Assembly: GCF_964656455.1 (NCBI RefSeq)
Contig: NC_135721.1
Location: 48,119,530-48,183,529 of the forward strand
Length of the DNA stretch: 64,000 nt
Origin: Halichoerus grypus
Taxonomy: Eukaryota > Chordata > Mammalia > Carnivora > Phocidae
Reading direction: 5' to 3'
Part shown: positions 49,741-63,002 of the stretch, piece after piece
How positions within the stretch are numbered: the stretch's first letter is position 1
How the letters are laid out: each line of letters opens with the position of its first letter
The notes under the pieces: model-generated
What the model saw: only the letters and a program-made list of their open reading frames with translations
What the model was told of the DNA's origin: nothing
The model's database searches: none
Position numbers and translations under genes: made by a program

Positions 49741-52330
49741 GCCCCAGGCCAGGTGGCGGGGGGAAAGGGTGCTTCCCAGGGGCACGGCTCCTTGTGGGTC
49801 CCTCCCTGGCCACCCCCCATCTCATCCCCTTGTCACACGTCATGCAGGGGCTGCCTCCTGGGTCTCCTCCAGCCCCCCGCCCCCCCATCACTCCTCACCT
49901 ACACACCTGCCCTGCACTCCGTGTGCGTTAATTTCTAAGTGACCAGGAAGTGGACTTGGACAAATGGCAAATGTAACCTTGTTCTTATATAGAAGGACTC
50001 AACCACGTAAAAACGTCAGTTCTAAGTAACTTGTGAATTTAATGTGAGTGAGTCAAATAAAAGTGTCAACAAGTATTTCTTTCCTGGCATTAGGCAGGTT
50101 CATTCCAAAGTTCACATAGAAAAATAAACATGCAAGAACAGCTAGGAAACTCCCGAAAGGGAAGAGCAGTGAGGGTACACTAGCTGTTAAAATATACGGT
50201 CCATGTTAATATTAAAATATCCATGCAACTGCTTGGTTGTGTGGGCCTGGCCCCATGTGCCCAGCACCCAGCACAGCAGCTGCCGAGAGCGACGTGCTCC
50301 ATGCCGGCTACGGGGTGAGCGGGTCTGGGACAAGGGACAGCAGCTTTTGCTCCAGGTTCTGAATGCGAACATGCTGAAGAGTCCAAAGGTCTTTGCAGAA
50401 ATGTGTCTTCAGGTGATCAGGAGGACGTGAATTTCCGGGACTCTCACTTCTCTGGCATGAGCCACAACCTGTGGTGCCCGTTCTCATCTGACCTCGTTCA
50501 GAATATTTCTGTTCCCATCGACCTTGGATTACTGATTCGGAACCATGTATCCTGTGTCCTGTATGGGGACTCTCCGGGTTCTCAGGAGGCCCTTCAGCCC
50601 TCTATTCTCATGGTCTTTTATGGCCTCGTGCGTCATCCTGTATATTCCTTCCCGTTAAATAGCTGTTTGCTAATCTGCTTTGGTTATTCTGTTCTCTGCA
50701 CATCAGTTATGCTTTCAGCATAGACGCTGTTCGGTCTGTCATCAGGTAATCTTGACTTTGTTGAGTAGGTGAGATATTCTTTTTAATGTTTTTGAAAATA
50801 GATTGCAGTCACTATCTAACCTGTGTCTTGCTTGCAAAGGACTTGTTGCTGCTTTGAATTCCTAATGTTGTTCTTTGTGCGGCAAAAGGTTTTTTTGTTT
50901 TGTTTTGTTTCAGATAACTTGTCTTCCTATTTATTCAGACTTCTTTGAGTAAAATCTTGTTGATCTTTTTGTTCTTATTGATAACTTATTTGGAGTAGTT
51001 TTATAGTTTATGTAATATTTTAATAGATTTTAAAAGGAATGAGTTCTCGGTGGTATTGCACTACCATTAGCCTGAAAGCCCCTTGGTATTTGAGAAGCCA
51101 CTGGGAGTGGCGGGTGCTGAGGCGGTAATCCGCCAACCAGAAGACCCCGCCTGGCCTGCGGTGGTCTACAGGTGCGAGCCCAGCCGGGTCCTGCAGGGCC
51201 CCGCGACAAAGCTGGGTTGATGCACTTATCCTGAGAGCTGTACCAAATGCGGAGCAGTGAGGATGTTACAGGGAAATTGTATCATCTGATTTGGTTTTTA
51301 TGACTATTATCTGGGTAAGATTGGTTTTGGTGAGGTGGGCAGAGAGATCAAATAGAGACAGGACAGCAGGCTTTCAGCTACTGACACTTGTTGAAAAAGT
51401 GCAAGAGCACGTCTTTCTGCAGAGCCCCTTGTTGCAGCCTGTGCCTCTCGTGCCCCCAGGCCCCCGGGCTGCCGGCCATGCCTTAAGCTCTGCTTGGGGG
51501 TAGGTTCCTGCCAGTAGAACAATGGTATCCCTTGAGTACACGGCTCCTAAGGTGAAGAAGAAGCGGGGGTAGAATTGGACAGGGCACAAGCTTTCGTGTC
51601 AGACACACCTGGGTTTGAGTCTGGGTTTTGCCACTCCCTAGCTGGATGGTCTTGGGTGAGTCACTCAATCTTCTGAAAGGTCTCATTTTTAGACCAAGTT
51701 ATGAGAGGCCTCTGCCCTGCGCCACCAGCTTTAGAGGGGCCTGCTGTGGTCCTCTTCCAGCACACCCCTGCCCATGGTGGGAGGACTCTATGACAATGAT
51801 CGAGGCCCACGTGGTAGTCCATATTAATGGTGCTCACCCCCCACCCCCGCCCAGACTTGTGCAGTGCACACCCTGTGCAACTGCAAGGTGTGAGCTGCTA
51901 ATAATATTGGCAAGGAGGAGCAGGATTGAGGACACTGAGGGGGTAAAATCCAGACTTGGTAGGTGTCAGGATAAGACCAGGAGAATGATGGTGCCATCAA
52001 CAGCCAAAGGAAAGTATGGCAGGAAGTGAAGAGGTCAGTGTTTGGTGTGTTAAGGCTTTGGCCCTGCAAAACAGCTACCCAGAGCTACCCAGCAGCCTGA
52101 ACTCATGAGGGAGGTCAGAGCTAGACATGATTTTGGAAATCATTGTATTGGGATCATAGTTGAGACCAGGTGGCTGTCTGAGGCCTCAGAAGGAAAGCCT
52201 ATAGGCCATAGGGAAGACTGAGACTGCCCCTCTCGAGAGCATCTGTATTTATCCTACTTTGTTTTAACGTTTATTTTGCTTTATTTTATTTTTTTTAAGA
52301 TTTATTTATTTTTATTTTTTAATTTTTTAA
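49741..52330. other. Intergenic with a MIR, no gene
   Basis: The first 200 bases are GC-rich and may include the FNBP1-like 5' leader of the pseudogene. A MIR-type SINE lies at 51572-51690. The rest shows no recognisable gene. Confidence 0.5.
51572..51690 (+). mobile_element. MIR-type ancient SINE
   Basis: The text 'gtttgagtctgggttttgcc', 'actccctagctgg' and 'cttgggtgagtcactcaatc' is the MIR core in sense direction. Confidence 0.7.
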
Positions 52331-52873
52331 AAAAGATTTTATTTTTTTTTTTTAAGATTTTATTTATTTATTTGAGGGAGAGAGCACATGAGAGGGGGGA
52401 GGGTCAGAGGGCGAAGCAGACTCCCCGCTGAGACAGGAGCCCGATGCGGGACTCGATCCAGGGACTCCAGGATCATGATTTGAGCCGAAGGCAGTTGCTT
52501 AACCAACTGAGCCACCCAGGCACCCAAAGATTTTATTTATTTGAGAGAGAATGAGGGAGAGTGAGAGCATGAGGTGGGGGAGAGGCAGAGGGACAAGCAG
52601 ACTCCCAGCGGGACTCAATTCCAGGACCCTGAGATCATGACCTGAGCCGAAGGCAGATGCTTAACCAACTGAGCCACCCAGGCATCCCAAGATTTATTTA
52701 TTTTTAGAGAGAGAGCGCATTAGCAGGGGGAAAGGGAGAGGGAGAGAATCTCAAGCAGACGTCCCCCTGAGCATGGATCCCAAGGCAGGGCTCAATCTCA
52801 TGACTCTGAGATCATAAACTGAGCCGAAACCAGGAGTGGGGCATGCAACCAACTGAGCCACCCAGGTGCCCCT
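52331..52873 (-). mobile_element. Cluster of three same-orientation carnivore SINEs
   Basis: Three reversed SINEs stand head to tail: 52353-52526, 52527-52688 and 52689-52873. Each ends in a 'gccacccaggcaccc'-like head. AAAGATTTTATTT appears both before the first (52333) and after it (52527), so the first probably inserted into the A-tail of the second. The third has a diverged body. Confidence 0.88.
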
Positions 52874-53400
52874 GTTTTATTTTAATTCCAATAAACATAC
52901 AGCATTAAATTAGTTTCAAGTGTACAGTATAGTGATTCAGCAATTCTATGCATTACTCTGTGCTTATCAAGATAAATGTACTCTTAATCCCCTTCACCTA
53001 TTTCAGCCATTCCTGCCCTCCTGCTCCCCCCATGGTAGACATCTCTTTGTTCTCTGTGGTTAAGAGTCATTTTGTTTTTGGCTTGTCTCTTTTTTATTCC
53101 TTTGTTTGTTTCTTGAATTTCACATATGAATGAAATCATATGGTATTTGTCTTTGTCTGATTTAATTTGCTTAGTATTATACTCTCTATATCTATCCCTG
53201 GTGTTGCAAATGACAAGATTTAATTCTTTTTAATGGCTGAATAATATTCCTGTGTGTGTATGTGTGTGTGTGTGTGTATGTGTGTGTGTAAAGAAGATCT
53301 GAGATATATATCAGATATATATTGTACAATTTCTTTATCCATTCTTCTATTGATGGACACTTAATCTACTTCTGTAATTTGGCTATTGTAAAAAATGCTG

Positions 53401-55193
53401 CAATAAACATTGTGGTGCCTGTATCCTTTCAGATTAGTGTTTTCCTTTTCTTTGGGTAAATACTCAGTAGTATGATTACTGGATTATATGGTAATTCTAT
53501 TATTAATTTTTTGAGGAACCTCCATACTGTCTTCTACAGTGGCTGTCCCTGTTTGCATTCCCACCAACAGTGCACAAGGGTTCCTTTTTCTCCACATCCT
53601 TGTCAACACTTGTTTCTTGTGTTTTTTATTTTATCCATTCTGACAGGTATGAATGAGGTGATATCTCATTGTGGTTTTGATTTGCATTTCCCTGATGATA
53701 AATGATGAGCATCCTTTCATGTGTCTGTTGACCATCTGGATGTCTTCTTTGCAGATATGTCTGTTCATGTCTTCTGCCCATTCTTAATTGGATTATTTGT
53801 TTTCTTGGTGTTGAGTTGTATCAGTTCTTTGTCTGTTTTGGATACTAACCCCTTATGGGATATGTCATTTACAAATATCTTCTTCCATTCAGTAGGTTGT
53901 CTTTTTGTTTTGTCGATTGTTTCTTCTGTTGTCCGGAGGCTCTTTATTTTGATGTAGTTTGTTTTGCTTTTATTTCCCTTGCCTCAGGAGACCCATCTAG
54001 AAAAATGTTGCTATGGCCAATGTCAGAGAAATTACCACCTGTGGTCTCTTCTAGGATTTTTTTTTTTTTTTTTTGGTTTCAGGTCTCGCATTTAGGTCCT
54101 TAATCCATTTTGAGTTTATTTTTGTGTATGGTGTAAGAAAGTGGTGGTCTGGTTTCATTCTTTTGCACGTAGCTGTCCAGTTTTCACAACACCATTTGTT
54201 GAAGAGACTGCCTTTTTCCCACTATATATTCCTTTCTCCTTTATCAAAGGTTAATTGACCATGTAATTATGAGTTTATTTCTAGGTTTTCTATTCTATTC
54301 CATTGATTTATGGGTCCATTTTTGTGCCAGTACCATACTGTTTTGATTACTGCCACTTTGTAATATAACTTCAAATCTGGGATTGCTATTCCTCCCGTTT
54401 TGTTTTTCTTTTTCAAGATTGCTTTGGTTATTCAGGGTCTTTTGTGGTCCCACATAAATTTTAGGATCATTTGTTCTAGATCTGTGAAAAATGCTGTTGG
54501 TATTTTGATAGGGATTGCATTAAATCTGAAAATTGCTCTGGATAGTATAGACATTTTAACACTGTTTGTTCTCCCAGTCCATGAGCATGGAATATCTTTC
54601 CATTTCTTTGCATCATCTTCAGTTTCTCTCCTCAGTGTTTTATAATTTTCAAAGTATAGGTCTTTCACCTCCTTGGTTAAGTTTATTCCTAGGTACTTTA
54701 TTGTTTTTGGTGCAATTGTAAATGGGATTGTTTTCTTATTTTCTCTTTCTGCTGCTCATTATTAGTGTATAGGAATGCAGCAGATTTCTGTACACTGTTT
54801 TTGTATCCCGTGACTTTACTGAATTCATTTATCAGTTCTATAGTTTTTTGATGGAGTCTTTAGGGTTTTCTAAATAGAGCATCATGTCATCTGTAAACAG
54901 TGAAAGTTTTACTTCTTCCTTACCAATTTGGATGCCTTTTATTTATGTTGTCTGATTGCTTGTGGCTAGGACTTCTAGTACTATGTTGAATAAAAATGGT
55001 GAGAGTGAACATCCTTGTCTTGTTTCTGACCTTAGGGGGAGAAGCTCTGGGTTTTTCACCATTGAGTATGATGTTTGCTGTGGGTTTGTCATATATGGCC
55101 TTTATTATGTTGAGGCATATTCCCTCTAGACCTACTTTGCAGAGGGCTTTTATCATGAATGGATGTTGTACTTTATCAAATGTTTTTTCAGCA
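53401..55193 (-). repeat. L1 tract nearly identical to 61171-62964 (copy 1)
   Basis: About 1.79 kb, offset 7770-7771 from copy 2. I noticed only a few differences: T/C near 53465, T/A near 53755, one extra T in the T-run near 54070, and T/C at 55183. Three encoded frames in the tract are identical. Confidence 0.9.
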
Positions 55194-55537
55194 TCAAATG
55201 AAATGATTGTATGGTTTTTATCCCTTCTCTTGTTGATATATCATGATGATTGTTTTGCAAATATTGAACCACCCTTGCATCCTGGGAATAAATCCTACTT
55301 GATCATGGTGAATGATTTTTTTGTTTTGTTGGGTTCAATTTGCTAATATTTTGTTGAGGATTTTTGCATCTATATTCATGAGAGATATTGGCCTGTAGTT
55401 TCATTTTGTTTTGTTGTAGTGTCTTTATCTGGTTTTAAGGTGATATTGGCCTCAGAATGAATTTGGAAGTTTTCCTTCTATTTTTCAGAATAGTTTCAGA
55501 AGGATAGGTATTAATTCTTCTTTAAATGTTTGGTAGA

Positions 55538-55747
55538 GGGGCACCTGAGTGGCTCAGTCAGTTAAGCGACTGCCTTCAGCTCAGGTCATGATCCTGGGGT
55601 TCTGGTATCGAGCCCCACATCGGGCTCCCTGCTTTGTGGGGAGTCTGCTTCTCCCTCTGTCTGCCTCTCCCCCTGCTTGTGTGTGCACGCACATGCACGC
55701 GCTCTCTGACAAATAAATACATAAAATCTTTTAAAAAATAAAAGAAA
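55538..55747 (+). mobile_element. Carnivore SINE at an L1 deletion junction
   Basis: A full SINE with tail GACAAATAAATACATAAAAT. The left flank ends AATGTTTGGTAG, but the expected repeat of this flank is absent on the right, where the L1 resumes about 1.2 kb further on. Confidence 0.9.
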
Positions 55748-58632
55748 ATATAGTCTGTCTGATATAAGTATTGCCTCCCTGGCTTTCTTTTGACACCCAT
55801 TTGCATGATAAATGTTTCCCCATCCCTCCATTTTCAATTTGCAGGTGTCTTTAGGTCTGAAATGAGTCTCTGATAGGCAGCATATAGATGGGTCTTGTTT
55901 TTTATCCATTCTGTCAAGCTATGTCTTTTAATTGGAGTGTTTAGTCAATTTACATTCAAAACAATTATTGATAGATATTTATTGTCATTTTTTTGCTTGT
56001 TTTATGGGTTTTTGTAGTTCTATTCCTTTCTTCCCTTTTCTCTCATGATTAGTTGGCTTTCTTAGTGACATACTTGGATTCCTTTCTCTTTATTTTTTGC
56101 ATATCGATTACTGGTTTTTGATTTGTGGTTATCATTAGGTTTTTATATAACATCATCTGCATATAGCAGTCTATAGTAAGTTGATGATCAAGAAAGTTCA
56201 AAAGCATTCTTTACGCCTCTTGTTCCCCACAATTTAGGTATGTGGTATCATATTTTACATCCTCTTATTATGTGAGTCCCTTGGCCAATTTTTACAGATA
56301 TACTTATTTTTACTGCTTTGGTGCTTCCTACTTTTCTTACTCTTATGATCTTTCTTTCCATTCAAAGAGTACCCTTAACATTTCTTGTAGGGCTAGTTTA
56401 GTGGTCATGAATTCCTTTAACTTTTGTCTGGGGAAAGTCTTTATCTCTCCTGTCCTCAGTGATATCCTTGCTGGATAGAGTATTCATGGCTGCAGATTTT
56501 TTCCTTTCAGCACTTTGAATATATCATGCCACTTTCCTCTGGCCTACAGAGTTTCTGCTGAAAAATCAGCTGATAGCATATGGAGTTTCCCTTGTATGTA
56601 ACTATTTTCTTTTCTCTTGCTGCTTTAAAAAATTCTCTCTTCACCAGTACTTTTTGCCATTTTAATGGCTATGTGTCTTGGTGTGGACCTCCTTGGGTTG
56701 ATTTTGTTGGGGGATCTCTGTGTCTCCTGAATCTGATCTCTGTTTCCTTCCCCAGATTTCAGAAGTTTTCAACTATTTCTTCAAATATATTTTCTGCCCC
56801 CTTTTCTTGCTTCTCCTTCTAGGATCTCTATAATGCGAATGTTATTACACTTGATGGTGTCACTGAGTTCCCTAAGTCTGTTCTCATTTTGCACAATTTT
56901 TTTCTCTCACCTATTCAGCTTGAATACCTTCCATTACTTTGTCCTTCAGGTCCTTAATTCATTCTTCTGCTTGCTTTAGTCTAGTATTTATTCTTTTTCT
57001 AGAGTATTTTTAATCTATCTATTGTGTTCTTGATCTCTGATTGGTTCTTTCTTATCTCTTTGTTAAGGGTCCCACTAATGTCTTCTCTTTTCTAAAGTCC
57101 AAGGAGTATCTTTATGACCATTCTATCAGGTATATTACTTATCTCCATTTTGCTTAGGTCCCTTGCTGTGATTTTTGTCCTGTTCTTTCATTTGGAACAT
57201 ATTCCTCTGTCTCCTCATTTTGTCTAACTCTCTATGTCTGTTTCTCTGTGTTAGGGAAGTCAGCTACATCTCCTGCTTTTGAAAGTAATGACCTTATAAA
57301 GAAGAGGTCCTGTAGTGCCATGCAATTCAATGTCCCCTGTTCACCAGAACCTGGCACTTCACGGGTATCTCTTATTTGTGTTGCATGTGCCCTGCTGTGT
57401 GGCTGAGCTGCTTTTGCCTTCAGTCCAGTCATCTGTAATGGCTCTCTGCCTGTTGTGGGCAGGGTTTGGTCCCCGTGTTGTTTGTGGGCCAGTCTGGGGC
57501 CGTCTTGGGCTTTAGTTGAGTCAGATCAGGTGTTTGCCAGAGATGCAGTATCAGAACTGCAGGGTGCTTTCCCTGTGTTGTGTCCTGAGAAGCTTTTGTT
57601 GGTGGGTGGGGCCTGCAGTCACACCAGATGTCTGCCCCCAGCCCACTCCTCAGCGCACAGTCTGACTGGTGTGTGTGTTTATCTTTTCCTCTCCTTGGGG
57701 CAGAAGTCACTTTGGAGTGGTGCTGGTTCTTGTTGGGGCTGCTGGCACATTGCCAGGCTTGTGGTACCCCTTTGGATGGGCTCTGGCTAAGAGTGTATTG
57801 GAGGGAGTGGATCCACAACATGCCTGGGGGCAGGCTGCATAGTGTTTGCAAGGTTTGCACAACTGTCCTCGGGGAAGGGACCTGCAGTGCTGGAACTGAG
57901 TCAGGCCTGGCTGGAGGGGGCAGATCTGCTGAAGTGCAAGGAGAGGGGTGTGGAGGGAGGGAGGGATTGGGGTGTTAGAAGGTTAGGTAGTGTTGACATT
58001 GTGCTGGATCCCACAGGTAGCTGTGTGTTTATGCTGGGGGGTGGAGGAGGGAAATGGTGCCTGCCACTTCCTTCGTTCCTGGAGGAGCCCCCCCTTGTAA
58101 TCTCTGCCCCTCTGACGCTCCCAGATGAGTAGGTACCTCTCCCTCCCATATGCCCCAGGCATTTTTCCAGCTGCTACTTCTGTGATGCATCTCCATGAGC
58201 TGTTCTTTGTGTTGTCTCCTTAAGGGTGGGTAGTTTCCTTTCATGCTCCTGGCTCTTCCAGAGAGTGTGGAGCCTGCTGATTTTTAAAATTTCAGGTTTT
58301 AAGTCCAACATGAAATTTGGCCCTTCTGGTTTTCAAAGCCAAATATTCTGGGAATTTGTCTTCCCCATGTGGGCTCCCTGGTGCAATCATGTTTCTCTTC
58401 CCTCTCTGTGCCTGTGGGTCCCTCCCTCCTGCAGACAGTCCCAGGTGTTTAACTTCTCACCGTGTCTCTGCTCTTTCTACCCTCTTCCATGTGGCCTCCT
58501 TTCTACATTTAGTTGTGGAGTTTGTTCTCCTAGATAGTTTTCCGGGTTATTTACACTGATGTGAGTGTTACCTAGTTGTATTCCTGAGAGCGGTGAGCTT
58601 AGGGTCCTCCTACTCTGCCATCTTTCCAGCAG

Positions 58633-60640
58633 TGGGGTGTGTGTGTCATATGTGTTGAAAGGACATGAGGGCACAAAGAGCCACCTAAGGAGAGGGCCAG
58701 ATGGCTTCAAGGTCTTGGGACAGTGGAATGTCACTGGTGGTACTGCTAAGGAGCTGAGGATTTTGAGGGCATTCACAAAATCAAGGCTTCAGAGAAATCA
58801 GTGAGGACAAAAGCATTGGCCTAAAAGACAGCTCTTTCTGGAGTGAGTGGGTGGTGTGGAAGTTGAAGCTGGGATGTTATCTACACCTGCAGAAATGTGG
58901 TGGTGATAGAAAGAAGTGAGAAAGGTGGTGAGCATGAGGGCAGAGCAGGATCAAGCCAGGGACCTGAGAGCACATAAGGGAGAGGAGCAGCATAAAGGAG
59001 AGTAACTGCTGAGGCAGGCCCTAGAGCAGAAGCAAAGGGTGCACCTGGAGAGAAAACATCGGGGGTAGGGGATTAGCCTTGAGGAGGAGGGGTCAGTGTG
59101 TGTGAAGAAGTACGGGAAGATGTTTGGAGTATAGGGATGGGGAACTGGGCAAGCTCATGGGGCCTGGGATTGGGCTCCTCAGTGGATAAGAAAAGTAGGC
59201 TTCTGCCAAAGCTTCTGGACGTGTGAGTGTGGATGGGGTTGGAAGGATCTAGATTCTGAAGAAGCTTTGATCACATCTTTTGTAGGGACCTCGTGGCTCT
59301 GATGGGAATGTGTGAGGTTTATCTGTGTTGAATGTATTTTTGGCAGAACCACCATGCCCTGGGGGTATTAAAGGATTCATTTCCTCTTATAGGATGGTGA
59401 GTGCCAATTATTTTGAGTACAGTGGGAGACATAAAGATGACTAACAGCTCTCCAAGGTTAAGAAGCCCACAAGAGCATCAGCAGATGAGCTTGTGATAAG
59501 GTTGTTGAGCAAGTTTGCATAGCTGGGCAGCATAAATCAATATTGACAAATCTAGGATTCAATACCCACAGGAAGGATGAGTTAAGCAGTCTGTTTAAGA
59601 CAGCTGAACTTCAGGAGCTGTGTGTAGAGTTAAAAACATAGGATGGATTAGGAAGTCTGGAGGTTGGTGGACTTGACTTGTTAGGAGTTCACGTAAGAGG
59701 TCACTATGTCTTGGATTCTTTAGTGACCTAAGGCTTTGAATATGCCAAGAGTAATAATGATAGGTTCTATTACCCGACATGTCCCAAATGTCTGGTACCT
59801 TTACTTCTATAATATTTTTTTGATGCTCATATCAATCTTATCTGGTATCATTAGCCTATTTTATAGACAAAGAAAATGACATAGGAGATGAGCCCTTTCA
59901 TCTCCCCCTTACACAATTGGGACGTTAAAGGGCCATCCATGTTCTTTTCACTGAGCCACACAGCCCTCAGCTTGATTAAACTGCTTGAAAAGTAAATAAA
60001 CCTTGGTGTGCATTATTATAAGGATGGCATGTCCAGATCATGGGACTCTTTGGTGTCTCTGCTTGGCTTAGGTCAGCTGGATCACATCTGGAACAACGTG
60101 TTTATTTCTCAGGATCCCCTTATAAAGAACGATGCACTGTCCATACAGATGGGGCATAGTAGGGGCAGGTAGGATAGAATCTAGAGCTATGTCACCAGGA
60201 GTTTCAGGGAATTAAGGATGTAGTCCTGTGGCTGCTTCTTAGAGTAGAAAGAAATTCAGTAGGTGGGACTTATGGGGGCAGACTTAGATCAGTTCCATTT
60301 AGAATTATAAAATTTGGGATCTTAGAGTATAATAATAATAATAGTAATAATAATAATAATAATAATAAAAGATGATTAAATGCTTCTACATCCATACAAT
60401 GAAGTACTACGCAACTGTGGGAGTGCTGACAACACTGACTCCATCTTTGGCCCTCCATCTTGTTTATTCCTGCACAATGACCTCCTTCTGGACTGTGTGT
60501 TGCAGGCCTTGTGGAGGTTAGTGTATGCTCCGACTGGAATGTGGGAAGGCTTATTCTGATCTTCCCTAAAGTGGTGCATAGAGGGTTCCACTTTGGATGA
60601 CTACTAGAGATGACTGGTGCACAGAGGACAGCACTTTATT
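58633..60640. other. Region between two L1s, no gene
   Basis: G-rich sequence with many GGAG words, no recognised protein. An AAT-type microsatellite is at 60331-60368. A weak MIR-like reversed stretch is at about 59840-59910 ('attttatagacaaagaaaat'). Bases 60380-60410 ('atccatacaatgaagtacta') resemble an L1 3' scrap. Confidence 0.5.
60331..60368. repeat. (AAT)n microsatellite
   Basis: About 12 AAT units with one AGT interruption. Confidence 0.95.
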
Positions 60641-61170
60641 TATTTTTTTTAATTTTTTATTTCCAGTATAATTAACATAGTCTTATGTTAGTTTCAAGTG
60701 TACAGTACAGTGATTCACCAACTCTATACACTACTCAGTGCTCTTCACGCTAGGTGTACTCTCTATCCCCTTTACCTATTTCACCCATCCACCTACCCAC
60801 CTGCCCTCTGGGAACCACCAGTTTGTTCTCTATAGTTAAGAGTCTGGTTTTTTTTGTTTCCTTTTTAAAATTCATTCATTAGTTGTGTTTCTCAAGTTCT
60901 GCATATGAGTGAAATCAGATGGATTTGCCTTTCCCTGATTTATTTCACTTAACATTATATCCTCTATATCCGTCTATGTTGTTGCAAATGGCAAGATTTC
61001 ATTCTTTTTTATGGCTGAGTAATATTCCACTGTGTATGGATGTGTGTGTGTGTATACATATATACATATATATGTATATACACACACCACTTTTTCTTTA
61101 CCCATTCATTTCTCAGTGGACGCTTCAGTTGCTTCCATAATTTGGGTATTGTAAAAAAAAAAAAAAGATG

Positions 61171-62964
61171 CAATAAACATTGTGGTGCCTGTATCCTTTC
61201 AGATTAGTGTTTTCCTTTTCTTTGGGTAAATACCCAGTAGTATGATTACTGGATTATATGGTAATTCTATTATTAATTTTTTGAGGAACCTCCATACTGT
61301 CTTCTGCAGTGGCTGTCCCTGTTTGCATTCCCACCAACAGTGCACAAGGGTTCCTTTTTCTCCACATCCTTGTCAACACTTGTTTCTTGTGTTTTTTATT
61401 TTATCCATTCTGACAGGTATGAATGAGGTGATATCTCATTGTGGTTTTGATTTGCATTTCCCTGATGATAAATGATGAGCATCCTTTCATGTGTCTGTTG
61501 ACCATCTGGATGTCTTCTTTGCAGAAATGTCTGTTCATGTCTTCTGCCCATTCTTAATTGGATTATTTGTTTTCTTGGTGTTGAGTTGTATCAGTTCTTT
61601 GTCTGTTTTGGATACTAACCCCTTATGGGATATGTCATTTACAAATATCTTCTTCCATTCAGTAGGTTGTCTTTTTGTTTTGTCGATTGTTTCTTCTGTT
61701 GTCCGGAGGCTCTTTATTTTGATGTAGTTTGTTTTGCTTTTATTTCCCTTGCCTCAGGAGACCCATCTAGAAAAATGTTGCTATGGCCAATGTCAGAGAA
61801 ATTACCACCTGTGGTCTCTTCTAGGATTTTTTTTTTTTTTTTTTTGGTTTCAGGTCTCGCATTTAGGTCCTTAATCCATTTTGAGTTTATTTTTGTGTAT
61901 GGTGTAAGAAAGTGGTGGTCTGGTTTCATTCTTTTGCACGTAGCTGTCCAGTTTTCACAACACCATTTGTTGAAGAGACTGCCTTTTTCCCACTATATAT
62001 TCCTTTCTCCTTTATCAAAGGTTAATTGACCATGTAATTATGAGTTTATTTCTAGGTTTTCTATTCTATTCCATTGATTTATGGGTCCATTTTTGTGCCA
62101 GTACCATACTGTTTTGATTACTGCCACTTTGTAATATAACTTCAAATCTGGGATTGCTATTCCTCCCGTTTTGTTTTTCTTTTTCAAGATTGCTTTGGTT
62201 ATTCAGGGTCTTTTGTGGTCCCACATAAATTTTAGGATCATTTGTTCTAGATCTGTGAAAAATGCTGTTGGTATTTTGATAGGGATTGCATTAAATCTGA
62301 AAATTGCTCTGGATAGTATAGACATTTTAACACTGTTTGTTCTCCCAGTCCATGAGCATGGAATATCTTTCCATTTCTTTGCATCATCTTCAGTTTCTCT
62401 CCTCAGTGTTTTATAATTTTCAAAGTATAGGTCTTTCACCTCCTTGGTTAAGTTTATTCCTAGGTACTTTATTGTTTTTGGTGCAATTGTAAATGGGATT
62501 GTTTTCTTATTTTCTCTTTCTGCTGCTCATTATTAGTGTATAGGAATGCAGCAGATTTCTGTACACTGTTTTTGTATCCCGTGACTTTACTGAATTCATT
62601 TATCAGTTCTATAGTTTTTTGATGGAGTCTTTAGGGTTTTCTAAATAGAGCATCATGTCATCTGTAAACAGTGAAAGTTTTACTTCTTCCTTACCAATTT
62701 GGATGCCTTTTATTTATGTTGTCTGATTGCTTGTGGCTAGGACTTCTAGTACTATGTTGAATAAAAATGGTGAGAGTGAACATCCTTGTCTTGTTTCTGA
62801 CCTTAGGGGGAGAAGCTCTGGGTTTTTCACCATTGAGTATGATGTTTGCTGTGGGTTTGTCATATATGGCCTTTATTATGTTGAGGCATATTCCCTCTAG
62901 ACCTACTTTGCAGAGGGCTTTTATCATGAATGGATGTTGTACTTTATCAAATGCTTTTTCAGCA
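61171..62964 (-). repeat. L1 tract nearly identical to 53401-55193 (copy 2)
   Basis: The partner of copy 1, in the same orientation. The flanking L1 sequence on both sides (60650-61170 and from 62965) is clearly diverged from the matching part of the other element. Confidence 0.9.
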
Positions 62965-63002
62965 CTTGTTGAAATGATCTTATGGTTTTTATCCTTTTAT
63001 TA

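Larger units (their letters stand above)
52876..58632 (-). mobile_element. Carnivore L1 spanning 3' end to 5' UTR, internally deleted
   Basis: The 3' end is at the left ('taattccaataaacatacag') and the right end reads in reverse like an L1 5' start ('agatggcagagtaggaggac' at about 58605-58625). ORF2 fills the left part, ORF1 and the 5' UTR the right. A SINE at 55538-55747 sits where about 1.2 kb of ORF2 is missing relative to the L1 at 39911-44313. A TG microsatellite is at 53253-53290. No long intact ORF2 remains. Positions 53401-55193 are nearly identical to 61171-62964. Confidence 0.88.

Noticed and set aside
49706..49942. Proline-rich plus-strand open frames
   Set aside because: GC-rich sequence antisense to the 5' end of the FNBP1 pseudogene, with no protein similarity that I recognise.
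53472..54258. Plus-strand hydrophobic open frames in the L1s (also at 61242-62029)
   Set aside because: They are antisense to L1 ORF2. The same frames appear in both elements only because the L1 tract is duplicated.
57455..57978. Open frames of about 110-140 codons on both strands near the L1 5' end
   Set aside because: They lie in the 5' part of the L1 (5' UTR and ORF1 region) and do not read as an intact ORF1 protein.
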